Both the position numbers and the translations under genes were made by a program. Shown here in pieces: positions 8,209-16,549 of a stretch of DNA of 55,730 nt. Source of the DNA: Solirubrobacterales bacterium (GTDB lineage Bacteria > Actinomycetota > Thermoleophilia > Solirubrobacterales > 70-9); assembly GCA_030152805.1 (NCBI GenBank), contig JASLIG010000021.1, forward strand, positions 1-55,730, in the 5' to 3' direction. The stretch's first letter is position 1. Each line of letters starts with the position of its first letter. The notes under the pieces are model-generated. The model was not told the origin of the DNA. It worked only from the letters and a program-made list of their open reading frames with translations, and made no database searches.

Positions 8209-9000
8209 ATGTACCCGGAGCTGCACATAGGGCCGCTCACCCTGCAGACCTTCGGGCTGATGTTCGCACTCGCTTTTCTCGCCGCCGGCGCCCTCGTGGC
8301 GAGGCGGCTGAAGGAGCTCGGCAAGCCGGTCGACTGGGCGTATGAGATCGGCTTCGCGGCGCTGATCGGCGGCATCGTCGGCTCGCGGGTCTACTTCGTC
8401 GTGCAGAACTACGACAGCGTCAAGGACGATCTGCTCGGCAACCTCTTCTCCGGCTCAGGCCTGGTCTGGTACGGCGGCGCGATCGGCGGCGCGCTCGCGG
8501 TGTTGGCTTGGGCCTGGTACCGCGACTTCCTCGGCTTCACCCTGCTCGACCTCGCCGCCCCGGCGCTGGCGCTCGGCTACGCGATCGGCCGCTGCGGCTG
8601 TCAGCTCTCCGGCGATGGCGACTACGGCAAGCCCTGGGACGGCCCCTGGGCGATGTCCTACCCCGACGGGACCGTGCCCACCGACCGCACCGTCCACCCG
8701 ACGCCCATCTACGAGACGCTGGCGATGGGACTGGGCGCTTGGATCCTCTGGCAGCTGCGCGACCGCTTCCGCGCCGGGGTGCTCTTCGCGGCCTACCTGC
8801 TCTACGCGGGGGCGGAGCGCTTTCTGATCGAGTTCCTGCGCCGCAACAGCGAGGCGGCACTTGGCCTCACCACCGCCCAGCTGGAGAGCCTGGGGATGAT
8901 CGCGATCGGAGCCGTTTGGATCGGTGTCGTTCGCTGGCGACACGGTACGCTTTCGGTGATGGCTCCCGCCAAAACGATCCAGCCCGTCGCGGGCTCGTAG
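8209..9000 (+). CDS. lgt: Prolipoprotein diacylglyceryl transferase
   Basis: This integral membrane enzyme transfers diacylglycerol from phosphatidylglycerol to the lipobox cysteine of lipoproteins. The 263-aa protein has several hydrophobic helices, the signature arginine segment GRCGCQLSGDGDYG (the Cys variant common outside proteobacteria), HPTPIYE, and the late ERFLIEFLRRN block. All match Lgt in order. ATG 8209 was chosen because homology starts at MYPELHIGPL; the open frame upstream is only argF in another frame. A likely substrate, a LPGC lipoprotein, is encoded at 28981. Confidence 0.95.
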   Translation: MYPELHIGPLTLQTFGLMFALAFLAAGALVARRLKELGKPVDWAYEIGFAALIGGIVGSRVYFVVQNYDSVKDDLLGNLFSGSGLVWYGGAIGGALAVLAWAWYRDFLGFTLLDLAAPALALGYAIGRCGCQLSGDGDYGKPWDGPWAMSYPDGTVPTDRTVHPTPIYETLAMGLGAWILWQLRDRFRAGVLFAAYLLYAGAERFLIEFLRRNSEAALGLTTAQLESLGMIAIGAVWIGVVRWRHGTLSVMAPAKTIQPVAGS

Positions 9001-9002
9001 CG

Positions 9003-9854
9003 GTGGCAGCCCAGAGGGAAGGCGCGCCGCCGCCGGCGAGCGCCGCCGAGATCATCAAGCGGGCCACGGAGTCGATCGCCGCCGCGGGCTGCGACGCGCC
9101 CGAGGATGACGCCAAAGCGCTGGTGGCAAAAGTGCTCTCGATGCCCGTCGACGACCTCGAGCTCGACGGATCGACCGAAGTAACCGCCGAGTCTTTACAG
9201 GAACTGGAACGACTCGTCGAGCGGCGCAGGGAGCGCGAGCCGCTCGAGTACATCCTCGGCAGGGCGCGTTTTCGCGAGATCGAGATCGCCGTCGACGAGC
9301 GGGTGCTGATCCCGCGCCGCGAGACCGAGCTGCTGGTCGCCGTCGGCGTCGAGCTGCCCGAGGGCGCGCGCGTGCACGAGGTCGGCACCGGCTCCGGCGC
9401 GATTGCGCTGGCCCTGCTCAGCGAGCGGCCCGACCTGCGGGTCACCGCCTCCGATCTCTCTCCTGAAGCGGCCGAGAAAGCCCGCGAGAACTCCGAGCGC
9501 CTCGGCATCGCGCTGGAGGTGACGTTGGCCAAGGGCATCCCCGACCACGTCGAGGAGGTCGACCTGCTGATCGCCAACCTTCCCTACGTCACCGCGACCT
9601 CGATCGACGAGCGCTCGCCGGAGATCCGCCGCGAGCCGAAGATCGCCGTCCAGGGCGACAGCGGCGAGGGCGACAGCGGCGAGGACGGCCTCGACATCAT
9701 CCGCGCCCTGATCGAGGAAACGCCGAGCGGCTGGCGCATGGCGCTCGAGCACGACACCCATCACGGCCCGGCTATGCGCGAGCTGCTGGGCGAGGCGGAG
9801 ACGCGGATCGACTACCGCGGCGACGAGCGGGTCACGGTCGGCCTGGCGCCATGA
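9003..9854 (+). CDS. prmC: Peptide chain release factor N5-glutamine methyltransferase
   Basis: PrmC methylates the GGQ glutamine of release factors RF1 and RF2. The 283-aa protein has the N-terminal helical RF-binding domain (to about residue 85), the SAM motif HEVGTGSGAIAL and the catalytic loop as ANLPYV, a known variant of NPPY. A short in-frame duplication gives GDSGEGDSGED where most homologs have one copy before the DGL block; it may lengthen a surface loop. GTG 9003 lies 2 bases after the lgt stop. The stop overlaps the lysS start by four bases (ATGA). Confidence 0.92.
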   Translation: MAAQREGAPPPASAAEIIKRATESIAAAGCDAPEDDAKALVAKVLSMPVDDLELDGSTEVTAESLQELERLVERRREREPLEYILGRARFREIEIAVDERVLIPRRETELLVAVGVELPEGARVHEVGTGSGAIALALLSERPDLRVTASDLSPEAAEKARENSERLGIALEVTLAKGIPDHVEEVDLLIANLPYVTATSIDERSPEIRREPKIAVQGDSGEGDSGEDGLDIIRALIEETPSGWRMALEHDTHHGPAMRELLGEAETRIDYRGDERVTVGLAP

Positions 9855-11353
9855 GCAGGGGGGCGCCCGCGAAGGCCGAGCCTTCGGAGGGCTCCCCAGA
9901 GAGCGTCCGCCGCGAAAAGCTCGAGCGGCTGCGCGCCGAAGGCATCGAGCCCTACCCCAGGGCCGGTTTCCCCAACCGCGACAAGATCTCGGCGATCCTC
10001 GCTGCCCATGACCCCGAGGCGCTCGGCGAGGGCGAGCACGCCGAGTTCAGCTACCGGATCGCCGGGCGGGTGGTCGGGCGCCGGGGTCACGGCAAGACGA
10101 TCTTCCTCGACGTCCGCGACCTGAGCGGCTCGATCCAGGCCTACGCTCGGGTCGACGCCATCGGCGAGGAGGCGTTCGGCCGCATCGACGCCCTCGACAT
10201 CGGCGATGCGGTCGGGATCGAGGGAGACCTCTACGTGACCAAGCGCGGTCAACTCGCGCTCGCGGTGCGCGAGTGCACGATGCTGGGTAAGGCGTTGCGG
10301 GATCCGCCCGACCTCTTCCACGGCATCGCCGACCCAGAGGTCCGCTACCGCCGGCGCGAGCTCGACCTGATGGCTAACGAGCGCTCGCGCGAGATCTTCC
10401 TGTTGCGGGCGAAGCTGGTCGCGGCGATCCGCAATTACCTGAACGAGCGCGACTTCGTCGAGATCGAAACGCCGATCCTGCAGACCCTCGCTGGCGGCGC
10501 GGCGGCCCGCCCGTTCACCACCCACCACCATGCGCTCAACCGCGAGCTGTTCCTGCGCACCGCGACCGAGCTCTACCTGAAGCGGGCGATCGTCGGCGGC
10601 TTCGAGAACGTCTACGAGTTGAGCAGGTTCTTCCGCAACGAGGGACTCTCCCCCAAACACAACCCCGAGTTCACGATGCTCGAGTGGTTCCTCGGCTGCG
10701 CCGGCTATGAGGGCGTGATGACATTCGCCGAGCAGATGATCTCGACCGTGGTCGAGCAGGTGCTGGGGACGACGGTCGTCGAGCGCGGTGACCACAAGAT
10801 CGACTTCAAGGCTCCGTGGAAGCGGATCACCCTGCGTGACGCGATCCACGAGGAGACCGGCGTCGACATCCTTACCGCGAGCCGCGAGGAGCTGGTCGAC
10901 CTTCTCGACGAGGACGTCGAGCCGGGGGCGGACTGGGCCTGGATCGTCGACGAGATCCAGGCCAAGCTGATCGAACCGAAGCTGGTTCAGCCCACCTTCC
11001 TCGTCGACCTGCCGCGTGAACTCTGGCCGACCGTGAAGCCGGTGCCCGAGCATCCCGACCTGTTGGGCGAGGCGTTCGACGGGGTCGTCGACGGCCTGGA
11101 GATCATTGGCGGCGGCACCGACACCAACGACGCGGACATGCAGCGCGAGAACTTCGTGCGCCAGCGCCAGCGCCAGCACCCCGAGAGTGAGGAGGCGCCC
11201 TATCCAAGCGACGACGAGTTCGTGCGGGCGCTCGAATACGGCTCGTTGCCCGCGGGCGGCTCGGGCATCGGCATAGACCGGCTGGCCATGATCCTCGCCG
11301 GCGTCGACACCCTGCGCGACGTGATCATCTTCCCCTCGATGCGCCAGGCTTAG
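9851..11353 (+). CDS. lysS: Lysyl-tRNA synthetase, class II
   Basis: This charges tRNA-Lys. The 500-aa protein has the N-terminal OB-fold anticodon-binding domain (about 55-150, GHGKTIFLDVRD) and the class II core: motif 1 near FVEIETPILQ, motif 2 FFRNEGLSPKHNPEFTMLEW and motif 3 GGSGIGIDRLAMIL. The sequence ends in the normal FPSMR tail. The start overlaps the prmC stop (ATGA), indicating translational coupling. The 3' end overlaps the convergent SDR gene by four bases. Confidence 0.96.
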   Translation: MSRGAPAKAEPSEGSPESVRREKLERLRAEGIEPYPRAGFPNRDKISAILAAHDPEALGEGEHAEFSYRIAGRVVGRRGHGKTIFLDVRDLSGSIQAYARVDAIGEEAFGRIDALDIGDAVGIEGDLYVTKRGQLALAVRECTMLGKALRDPPDLFHGIADPEVRYRRRELDLMANERSREIFLLRAKLVAAIRNYLNERDFVEIETPILQTLAGGAAARPFTTHHHALNRELFLRTATELYLKRAIVGGFENVYELSRFFRNEGLSPKHNPEFTMLEWFLGCAGYEGVMTFAEQMISTVVEQVLGTTVVERGDHKIDFKAPWKRITLRDAIHEETGVDILTASREELVDLLDEDVEPGADWAWIVDEIQAKLIEPKLVQPTFLVDLPRELWPTVKPVPEHPDLLGEAFDGVVDGLEIIGGGTDTNDADMQRENFVRQRQRQHPESEEAPYPSDDEFVRALEYGSLPAGGSGIGIDRLAMILAGVDTLRDVIIFPSMRQA

Positions 11354-12105
11354 AACGCCGAGCGGAGGAGGCCGCCGTCGATGGGGATGACGGCGCCGGT
11401 TATGTAGGCGGCGCGGTCGGAGCAGAGGAAGGCCACCAGGTCGCCGTACTCCTCGGGCTTGCCGAGGCGGCCGGCCGGGACTTCCTGCGTCGCGGCTTGT
11501 TCGGCGGCGTCGAGCGAGCCGGCGGCGTCGGCGAGTCGCTCGGTCGCGAAGCGGCCGGTGGCGACGGTGTTGACGGTGATCCCGTCGGCGGCCACCTCGC
11601 GCGAGAGCGTTTCGAGGAAGCCGACGGCGGCCATGCGGTGGGCGTTGGAGAGGTTGAGGCCGGGGATCGGCTCGCGGGTGGAGCTGGAGCCGACGTTGAC
11701 GATCCTCCCCCAGCCGCGCTCGCGCATGCCCGGCACGACGGCGCCGGCTAGGACACGTGGGGCGAGGACGAGCGAGCGATAGGCGCTCTCCCAGTCGGAG
11801 AGCTCGTGGTCGAGTGCGCCGCCGAAGGGCGGGCCGCCCGTGTTGAGGACGAGGATCTCGATCGCGCCCAGCTGCGCCTCGACCTCGCCGGGCAGCTCGG
11901 CCAGGCGATCGAGGTCGGCGGCATCGGCGGCGAACGGCGTCGCCGCCCCGCCGATCTCGGCCGCCGCCCCGGCGAGTTTCTCCTCCGACCGGCTGGCGAT
12001 CGCCACCCGCGCGCCCTCGTCCGCCAGCGCCGCCGCGATCGCCCTGCCGATGCCGCGGCTGGCGCCCATCACCAGCGCGACGCGATTCTCCAGGCCGAGA
12101 TTCAC
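11350..12105 (-). CDS. Short-chain dehydrogenase/reductase family protein lacking the Tyr-Lys pair
   Basis: The 251-aa FabG-like SDR has an intact cofactor loop (GASRGIGRAIA) and NTGG and DGGLLRSAF segments. The catalytic YxxxK is replaced: the corresponding stretch reads LSNAHRMAAVGF, so Ser and Arg stand where Tyr and Lys are expected. The pattern LSNxxR is seen in a divergent SDR group, so the change may be family-wide rather than a mutation. GTG 12105 overlaps the stop of the upstream SDR gene (GTGA). Reaction and substrate unknown. Confidence 0.8.
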   Translation of the reverse strand: MNLGLENRVALVMGASRGIGRAIAAALADEGARVAIASRSEEKLAGAAAEIGGAATPFAADAADLDRLAELPGEVEAQLGAIEILVLNTGGPPFGGALDHELSDWESAYRSLVLAPRVLAGAVVPGMRERGWGRIVNVGSSSTREPIPGLNLSNAHRMAAVGFLETLSREVAADGITVNTVATGRFATERLADAAGSLDAAEQAATQEVPAGRLGKPEEYGDLVAFLCSDRAAYITGAVIPIDGGLLRSAF

Positions 12106-13031
12106 AGGGCCAGTTTCAGGCCGGTTTCCCGCTCGGAGACCTCCCACAAGCGGGAGATCGCCCGGCTCATGCCGGGGCGCAGCACCGGCCTGCGCGTCGG
12201 CGGGCCACTGCCGACGAAAAGCGGCCCGTAGAACTCGCCGCTCTTGGCGCCCGGGTCGGTCGCCGCGCGCAGCTGCGAGAGTGCGCCCTCGGCCGGTGAC
12301 ATGCCGACGTTGCGGGCGAGCGTCAGGAAGAAGCGCTGGGAAAGGCCGCCGCCGGTCTCCTTGACGCTGACGGCCTGCAGCTCGGTGTTGGAGAGGCCGG
12401 GGTGGGCGATCAGGCTGGCCGCCGGTGCGCCCGCCGCCGCGAGCTGCCGGTGCAGGCCGATGCCGAAGTGGAAGTTGGCGAGCTTGGCTTGGTTGTAGGC
12501 GCGCCACGGCCCGTACTTGCCATCGAGATTGGGATTGGCGGGATCGACTGCTTTCCCCAGCAGGTGGGCTGTGCTGGTCACGGTGACGACGCGGGCGGCC
12601 GGGGCGTTGAGCAGCGCTGGCAGCAGCCGTGCGGTGAGCGCGAAGTGGCCGAGATGATCGACGCCGAACTGCATCTCGAAGCCATCGGCGGTGCGACGCT
12701 CGGGGATGCCCATCACGCCCGCGTTGTTGACGAGCAGGTCGATCGTCTCGTGGCCGGCGAGGATCTCCTCGGCGGCGCTTTGCACCGAGGTGAGCGAACC
12801 CAGGTCGAGCTCGACGATCGTCAGCTTGACGTCTGGAGCGGTAGCGCGGATTTGCTCCAGCGCCTCGGCCGCCCGTTCCTGATTACGCGCGGCCATCACC
12901 ACCGTGGCTCCCGCCCCCACCAGCCCTCTCGCCGTCTCCAAGCCGAGTCCCCCGTTGGCGCCGGTCACGACGGCGGTCCGGCCGCTCAGGTCCGGGATGT
13001 CCGCGAGGCCCCAGCTCATTGCGTTCCCCAA
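12102..13031 (-). CDS. Short-chain dehydrogenase, retinol-dehydrogenase-like
   Basis: The 309-aa classical SDR has the NAD(P) loop TGANGGLGLETA near residue 23, NNAGVMG, a catalytic serine in VTVTSTAH and an intact YNQAK. Its closest style is the WWOX/retinol dehydrogenase-like group often annotated as oxidoreductase in actinobacteria. A second ATG four codons in (MSWGL, at 13019) may be the true start. It sits between a small membrane protein gene (13-base gap) and the second SDR (4-base overlap), so the three form an operon. Confidence 0.85.
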   Translation of the reverse strand: MGNAMSWGLADIPDLSGRTAVVTGANGGLGLETARGLVGAGATVVMAARNQERAAEALEQIRATAPDVKLTIVELDLGSLTSVQSAAEEILAGHETIDLLVNNAGVMGIPERRTADGFEMQFGVDHLGHFALTARLLPALLNAPAARVVTVTSTAHLLGKAVDPANPNLDGKYGPWRAYNQAKLANFHFGIGLHRQLAAAGAPAASLIAHPGLSNTELQAVSVKETGGGLSQRFFLTLARNVGMSPAEGALSQLRAATDPGAKSGEFYGPLFVGSGPPTRRPVLRPGMSRAISRLWEVSERETGLKLAL

Positions 13032-13044
13032 CTCGAGTCGGCGG

Positions 13045-13377
13045 TCATCGTGGCCGCAGGCTACCCGCAGCGCGGTCGATTGCGCAGAGGTAGGCGAAGA
13101 GCCCGACCGCGACCAGGGCCCCGAACCAGTGCAGCCCGATCAGGACGAAGACCGCGCTGATCAGCCCCGCCGCCACCGCCCGCACCAGGGTCGGCGGCGG
13201 TTCCAGCCCGACCACGCGAGCGGTGACCCAGGCGCAGGCGAGCCAGGCGAGCGGTCCCGTCAGCCACCCCCAGTTCGCGAAGAACCCGTGCGAGAAGATC
13301 AGCGCCAGCAGCAGCGAGAGCACCGCCACTGCCACCAGCTGCACCACCGCCACCCGCCAGAAGACCTCGAATCTCAC
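13045..13377 (-). CDS. Small multi-pass membrane protein
   Basis: The product is about 110 aa with four hydrophobic stretches (WRVAVVQLVAVAVLSLLLAL, WLTGPLAWLACAWVTA, TLVRAVAAGLISAVFVLIGL, FGALVAVGLFAYLCAI) and a charged C-terminal end. GTG 13377 is chosen because GGGAAG lies about 8 bases upstream and the hydrophobic core starts right after it; GTG 13410 would add 11 residues. It is the first gene of the SDR operon. Function unknown. Confidence 0.65.
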   Translation of the reverse strand: MRFEVFWRVAVVQLVAVAVLSLLLALIFSHGFFANWGWLTGPLAWLACAWVTARVVGLEPPPTLVRAVAAGLISAVFVLIGLHWFGALVAVGLFAYLCAIDRAAGSLRPR

Positions 13378-13448
13378 GGCGGCATCTTCCCACCGATCGC
13401 ACCGCGCCACCGCCGAGGCACGCGTGTTCCATAATCACCAGACGGCCT

Positions 13449-13521
13449 GGGCGGTTAGCTCAGTTGGGAGAGCACCTGCCTTACAAGCAGGGGGTCACTG
13501 GTTCGAGCCCAGTACCGCCCA
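13449..13521 (+). tRNA. tRNA-Val (anticodon UAC)
   Basis: The 73-nt cloverleaf has acceptor GGGCGGT pairing with ACCGCCC, D arm GCTC/GAGC, anticodon stem CCTGC/GCAGG with loop CTTACAA (anticodon TAC), and T arm ACTGG/CCAGT with TTCGAGC. The CCA end is not encoded. Confidence 0.96.
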
Positions 13522-13607
13522 TCACAGCGCCGGGTCATGTTTTTTGGCTAGGCCAAGCGTCTTAGTCTCTTCGGCGCACCTTTCGATAGTGGGATGGTCG
13601 AGATTGC

Positions 13608-14534
13608 GTGACTCGACTTAGGTTTGCAGCGGTTGCAGCGACGTTGGGCCTAGCGCTTCTGGCTGCCAGCCCCTCGCAGGGCGCGGTGACGCTCGGCCAG
13701 TCCTCGCCCCCCGGCAGTCCGCTGGGTTGCGAAGACAGCACCTTCATCGTCCAGACGGGGACGGCGGCCGGTAGCGATTACCGCGTGCCTCCGGGCGGCG
13801 GCGTGATCACCGAATGGAGCACCAGATCCTGGGTGAAAGGGAGCCCGGACCAGATCCTGCAGCTCGTCCTCTTCGGCAGCGACGTGAGTGGCGACAACGT
13901 CACCTTCGCCGGGTTCACCGGGTTCGAGCACGTGGCTTCGGTCGAAGGATTCGAGGCTCATTCGTTCAAAGCGCGGGTTCCCGCCTCCGGCGGTGAGCGA
14001 CTCGGGCTGTACTCGCAGGCTGGTTCCGGCACCTACACCTGCGTCTACCTCAACAGCACGGGGAAAGCCGATCGAATCATCTGGGGGAAAAGCGCTCAGC
14101 CGACGATAGGGGCTCCGCCCGTCCTTGCCGGCTACGGCGAAGTGGTGAGAGAGCGGATCCCCGTCGAAGCCAAGCTCGAGCCCGACGCCGACCACGACAA
14201 CTTCGGCGACGAGAGCCAGGATCTGTGCCCGACCGACGCGACGACTCAGGGCCCGTGCCCCAGGCCCGACACGTTGATCACCAAACACCCCAAAGCCAAA
14301 ACCAGGAACAGGAAGGCGACTTTCCAGTTCAGCTCGACCGTCCCCGGCGCGAGCTTCGAGTGTCAGCTCGACAACGGCCCCATCCTGCCCTGCACCTCGC
14401 CGTACCAGGCCAAAGTCGACAAGGGCAAGCACAGCTTTGCAGTTCGCGCCACGATCAAAGGTTTGACCGATGCCTCGCCGGCGACCTTCAAATGGAAGGT
14501 CACGAAGAAGAAGCGGCATCGCCGCCACCGCTGA
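13608..14534 (+). CDS. Secreted protein with calcium-binding repeat and Ig-like domain
   Basis: The 308-aa protein begins with a signal peptide ending near ASPSQGA (residue 26). Residues 27-180 form an unrecognised beta-rich domain. A thrombospondin type 3-like aspartate repeat follows (DADHDNFGDESQDLCP, about 193-208), which normally binds calcium. The C-terminal 85 residues form a small Ig-like domain with two cysteines (FECQLDNGPILPC) of a type frequent in surface proteins of this bacterial group. It ends in a basic KKKRHRRHR tail. Start GTG 13608. Likely an extracellular or wall-associated protein of unknown role. Confidence 0.75.
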   Translation: MTRLRFAAVAATLGLALLAASPSQGAVTLGQSSPPGSPLGCEDSTFIVQTGTAAGSDYRVPPGGGVITEWSTRSWVKGSPDQILQLVLFGSDVSGDNVTFAGFTGFEHVASVEGFEAHSFKARVPASGGERLGLYSQAGSGTYTCVYLNSTGKADRIIWGKSAQPTIGAPPVLAGYGEVVRERIPVEAKLEPDADHDNFGDESQDLCPTDATTQGPCPRPDTLITKHPKAKTRNRKATFQFSSTVPGASFECQLDNGPILPCTSPYQAKVDKGKHSFAVRATIKGLTDASPATFKWKVTKKKRHRRHR

Positions 14535-14635
14535 GGAGACCCCGGGGTAGGGTGTGCAGCGCGCTGGTCCTTAACATGGATTCATGATGCGTTCGCTATC
14601 TTGGCTTGCGGGACGAAAGGGAGGGGAGTAGCTCA

Positions 14636-15436
14636 ATGAAGAAGAAGGCCGCGTTCATTGCCGTGCTCGCGCTGTTGATCGCAGCGGCGACAGCGAACGC
14701 GTTCAAAGTGCACCTGGTGATCGGCAACCTCGTGCTCGACGCGGAAGGCGATTTCGCCCCGAAGGCGCTGCCCAAGTACAAAAACGCGCCGATCGTTACG
14801 CACGGGGGCGGGACGCTCTCGACCAAGACCGGCGAACTGCCCCCGATCCTCGACAAATTCGTCCTCGAATTCGACAAGCACGGCGCCCTCGACACCACGG
14901 GCCTGGCGGTCTGCACGAAAGGCAAACTGGTGGCCACCGACGTGGCAGCTGCGCGCAAAGCCTGCGGCGCGGCGATCGTCGGCCAGGGCTTTGGCAGCGC
15001 CGTCGTCAAGCTCCCCGAACAGGCGCCGATCAAGGTCGGCTCGCCGATCACGCTCTTCAACGGGCCGAAGAAGGGCCCCGATGACACGATCATCGCCCAC
15101 GCCCACATCGACTATCCCGGGCCGACGACCTTCATCGTCCCGATCGTGATCGAAAAAATCCACAAAGGCGTGCTCGGCTACCGCGTCAACGTGAAAATCC
15201 CCAAGATCGTGAATGGCTACGGCCATCCGATCTCCGGCTCGGCGAAAGTCGGCCGCAAATGGACCTACAAGGGCAAGAAACACAGCTACATCAACGCGCG
15301 CTGTGAAACCGGCCACTTCCTCGTCCACGGCGAATTCACCTTCAAAGGCGGCCCCGAAGAAACCCCGGGCCAGGCCGAAGCGAAGAACAGCGTGTTCAGC
15401 GCCAACTTCATCCTGCCCTGCAAGGTGCGCAGCTGA
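14636..15436 (+). CDS. Secreted protein, paralog A of tandem pair
   Basis: The 266-aa protein has a signal peptide (MKKKAAFIAVLALLIAAATANA) and then a conserved domain shared with the next gene: LPKYKNAPIV, the Gly-rich GGGTLST, LPPILDKF, FDKHGALDTTGL, a cysteine pair, GQGFGSA, VPIVIEKIHKGVLGYR and GYGHPISGS. Paralog B matches almost position by position. ATG 14636 follows a strong GGGAGGGGAG site, which excludes the upstream in-frame codon at 14606. All ten glutamates are encoded by GAA although neighbours prefer GAG. The family is not recognised and no catalytic motif is evident. Confidence 0.75.
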   Translation: MKKKAAFIAVLALLIAAATANAFKVHLVIGNLVLDAEGDFAPKALPKYKNAPIVTHGGGTLSTKTGELPPILDKFVLEFDKHGALDTTGLAVCTKGKLVATDVAAARKACGAAIVGQGFGSAVVKLPEQAPIKVGSPITLFNGPKKGPDDTIIAHAHIDYPGPTTFIVPIVIEKIHKGVLGYRVNVKIPKIVNGYGHPISGSAKVGRKWTYKGKKHSYINARCETGHFLVHGEFTFKGGPEETPGQAEAKNSVFSANFILPCKVRS

Positions 15437-15450
15437 GGAGCTGAGAGTTT

Positions 15451-16260
15451 GTGAGCAGAGGCGGTCGGCCCGGGAGGATCCTCGTGATCGGGGCCTTGGC
15501 CGTCTTTGTTCTGGCGATCGTCGCGGTCGCTGGCGCAGCCCGTAAAACGGTCGACAAAGTCGAACTGCGGGCCGGCGATCTGGTGATCGTCGGCCACGGT
15601 GGCTTCCGGCCCGAAACGCTGCCCAAGTACCACGACGCGCCGATCGTCCTCTACGGTGGCGGCAAGCTCTCGACGGTGAGCGGCGTCGTGCCGCCGATCC
15701 TCGAAAAGTTCGCCTTCGAACTGGACAAGCACGGCCATCCGGACACGACCGGCCTGGAAGTCTGCACCGCCGGGAAACTCCAGGCGACCGACGTGCCGGC
15801 GGCGCGGAAGGCGTGCCCCAACGCGATCGTCGGCAAGGGCTTCGGCACCGGCGTCGTCACCTTCCCCGAACAGCGGCCGATCCCGGTCTCCTCACCGCTG
15901 ACCGTCTTCAACGGTCCCAAGGTGCGCGGCGACGACAGCGTCCTCGGCCACTTCTACACGACGGTCCCGGTCGCGACCACCTTCATCGTCCCGGTCGTGA
16001 TCGAAAAGATCCACAGGGGCGTCTACGGCTACCGGGTCGAAGCGAAAATCCCGAAGATCGCCGGCGGCTACGGCCACCCGATCTCCGGCCACCTCACCTT
16101 CGATCGCAAATGGCGCTACAAGGGCAAGCTCCACAGCTACGTCAACGCCCGCTGCGAAACGGGCCGACTCCAGGCCAAAGGCGAATTCACCTTCAACGAC
16201 GGCACCTTCCTCACCGGCACCTTCTTCCGGCCCTGCAAAGTCCTGCCGGGCAGCGGCTAG
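15451..16260 (+). CDS. Secreted or membrane-anchored protein, paralog B of tandem pair
   Basis: The 269-aa protein has an N-terminal hydrophobic segment (ILVIGALAVFVLAIVAVAGAA) that may be a signal peptide or anchor, followed by the paralog A domain: LPKYHDAPIV, GGGKLST, PPILEKFAFELDKHG, DTTGLEVCT, GKGFGTG, VIEKIHRGVYGYR, GYGHPISG and YVNARCETG, ending CKVLPGSG. Conserved cysteines suggest disulfides. It starts with GTG 14 bases after paralog A, so the pair is cotranscribed. All ten Glu codons are GAA. The two genes look like a tandem duplication that later diverged, mainly at the N-terminus and the tail. Confidence 0.75.
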   Translation: MSRGGRPGRILVIGALAVFVLAIVAVAGAARKTVDKVELRAGDLVIVGHGGFRPETLPKYHDAPIVLYGGGKLSTVSGVVPPILEKFAFELDKHGHPDTTGLEVCTAGKLQATDVPAARKACPNAIVGKGFGTGVVTFPEQRPIPVSSPLTVFNGPKVRGDDSVLGHFYTTVPVATTFIVPVVIEKIHRGVYGYRVEAKIPKIAGGYGHPISGHLTFDRKWRYKGKLHSYVNARCETGRLQAKGEFTFNDGTFLTGTFFRPCKVLPGSG

Positions 16261-16547
16261 CGAAGCTTCGCCCGCAGGCGTCGCCAAAGCGACGGTGGGC
16301 GCGGCAGACTGCGGCGCCACTCCGCCTCGGTTGGCAGCTCGCCCGCTCGGCGAGCGGCCATCACGCACTCGGTGTGCGCATGCCGACGTCGCTCCTTGTT
16401 GCCTTCCGGCGCGATCAGCACGTGCTCGCTGAGCGCCGGCAGGTACTCGTCGCAGAAAGGGCAGCGGTAGGTCGTCGGCTTGCGGTTCTGCGCGGGGCGC
16501 ATCGACCACCAGCGGACCGGCTCACGATCGGCCGGCTTGCCGGCCAC
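16257..16547 (-). CDS. Small zinc-ribbon-like protein
   Basis: The 96-aa protein contains CPFCDEYL, then a histidine in SEHVLI, and HAHTEC, giving a CxxC...HxxxC arrangement that suggests a zinc site. The ends are Arg-rich. GTG 16547 begins two bases after the stop of the oxygenase-like gene, so translation is probably coupled. It overlaps the end of the plus-strand paralog B gene by four bases. Not recognised beyond the metal motif. Confidence 0.65.
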   Translation of the reverse strand: MAGKPADREPVRWWSMRPAQNRKPTTYRCPFCDEYLPALSEHVLIAPEGNKERRRHAHTECVMAARRAGELPTEAEWRRSLPRPPSLWRRLRAKLR

Positions 16548-16549
16548 CC

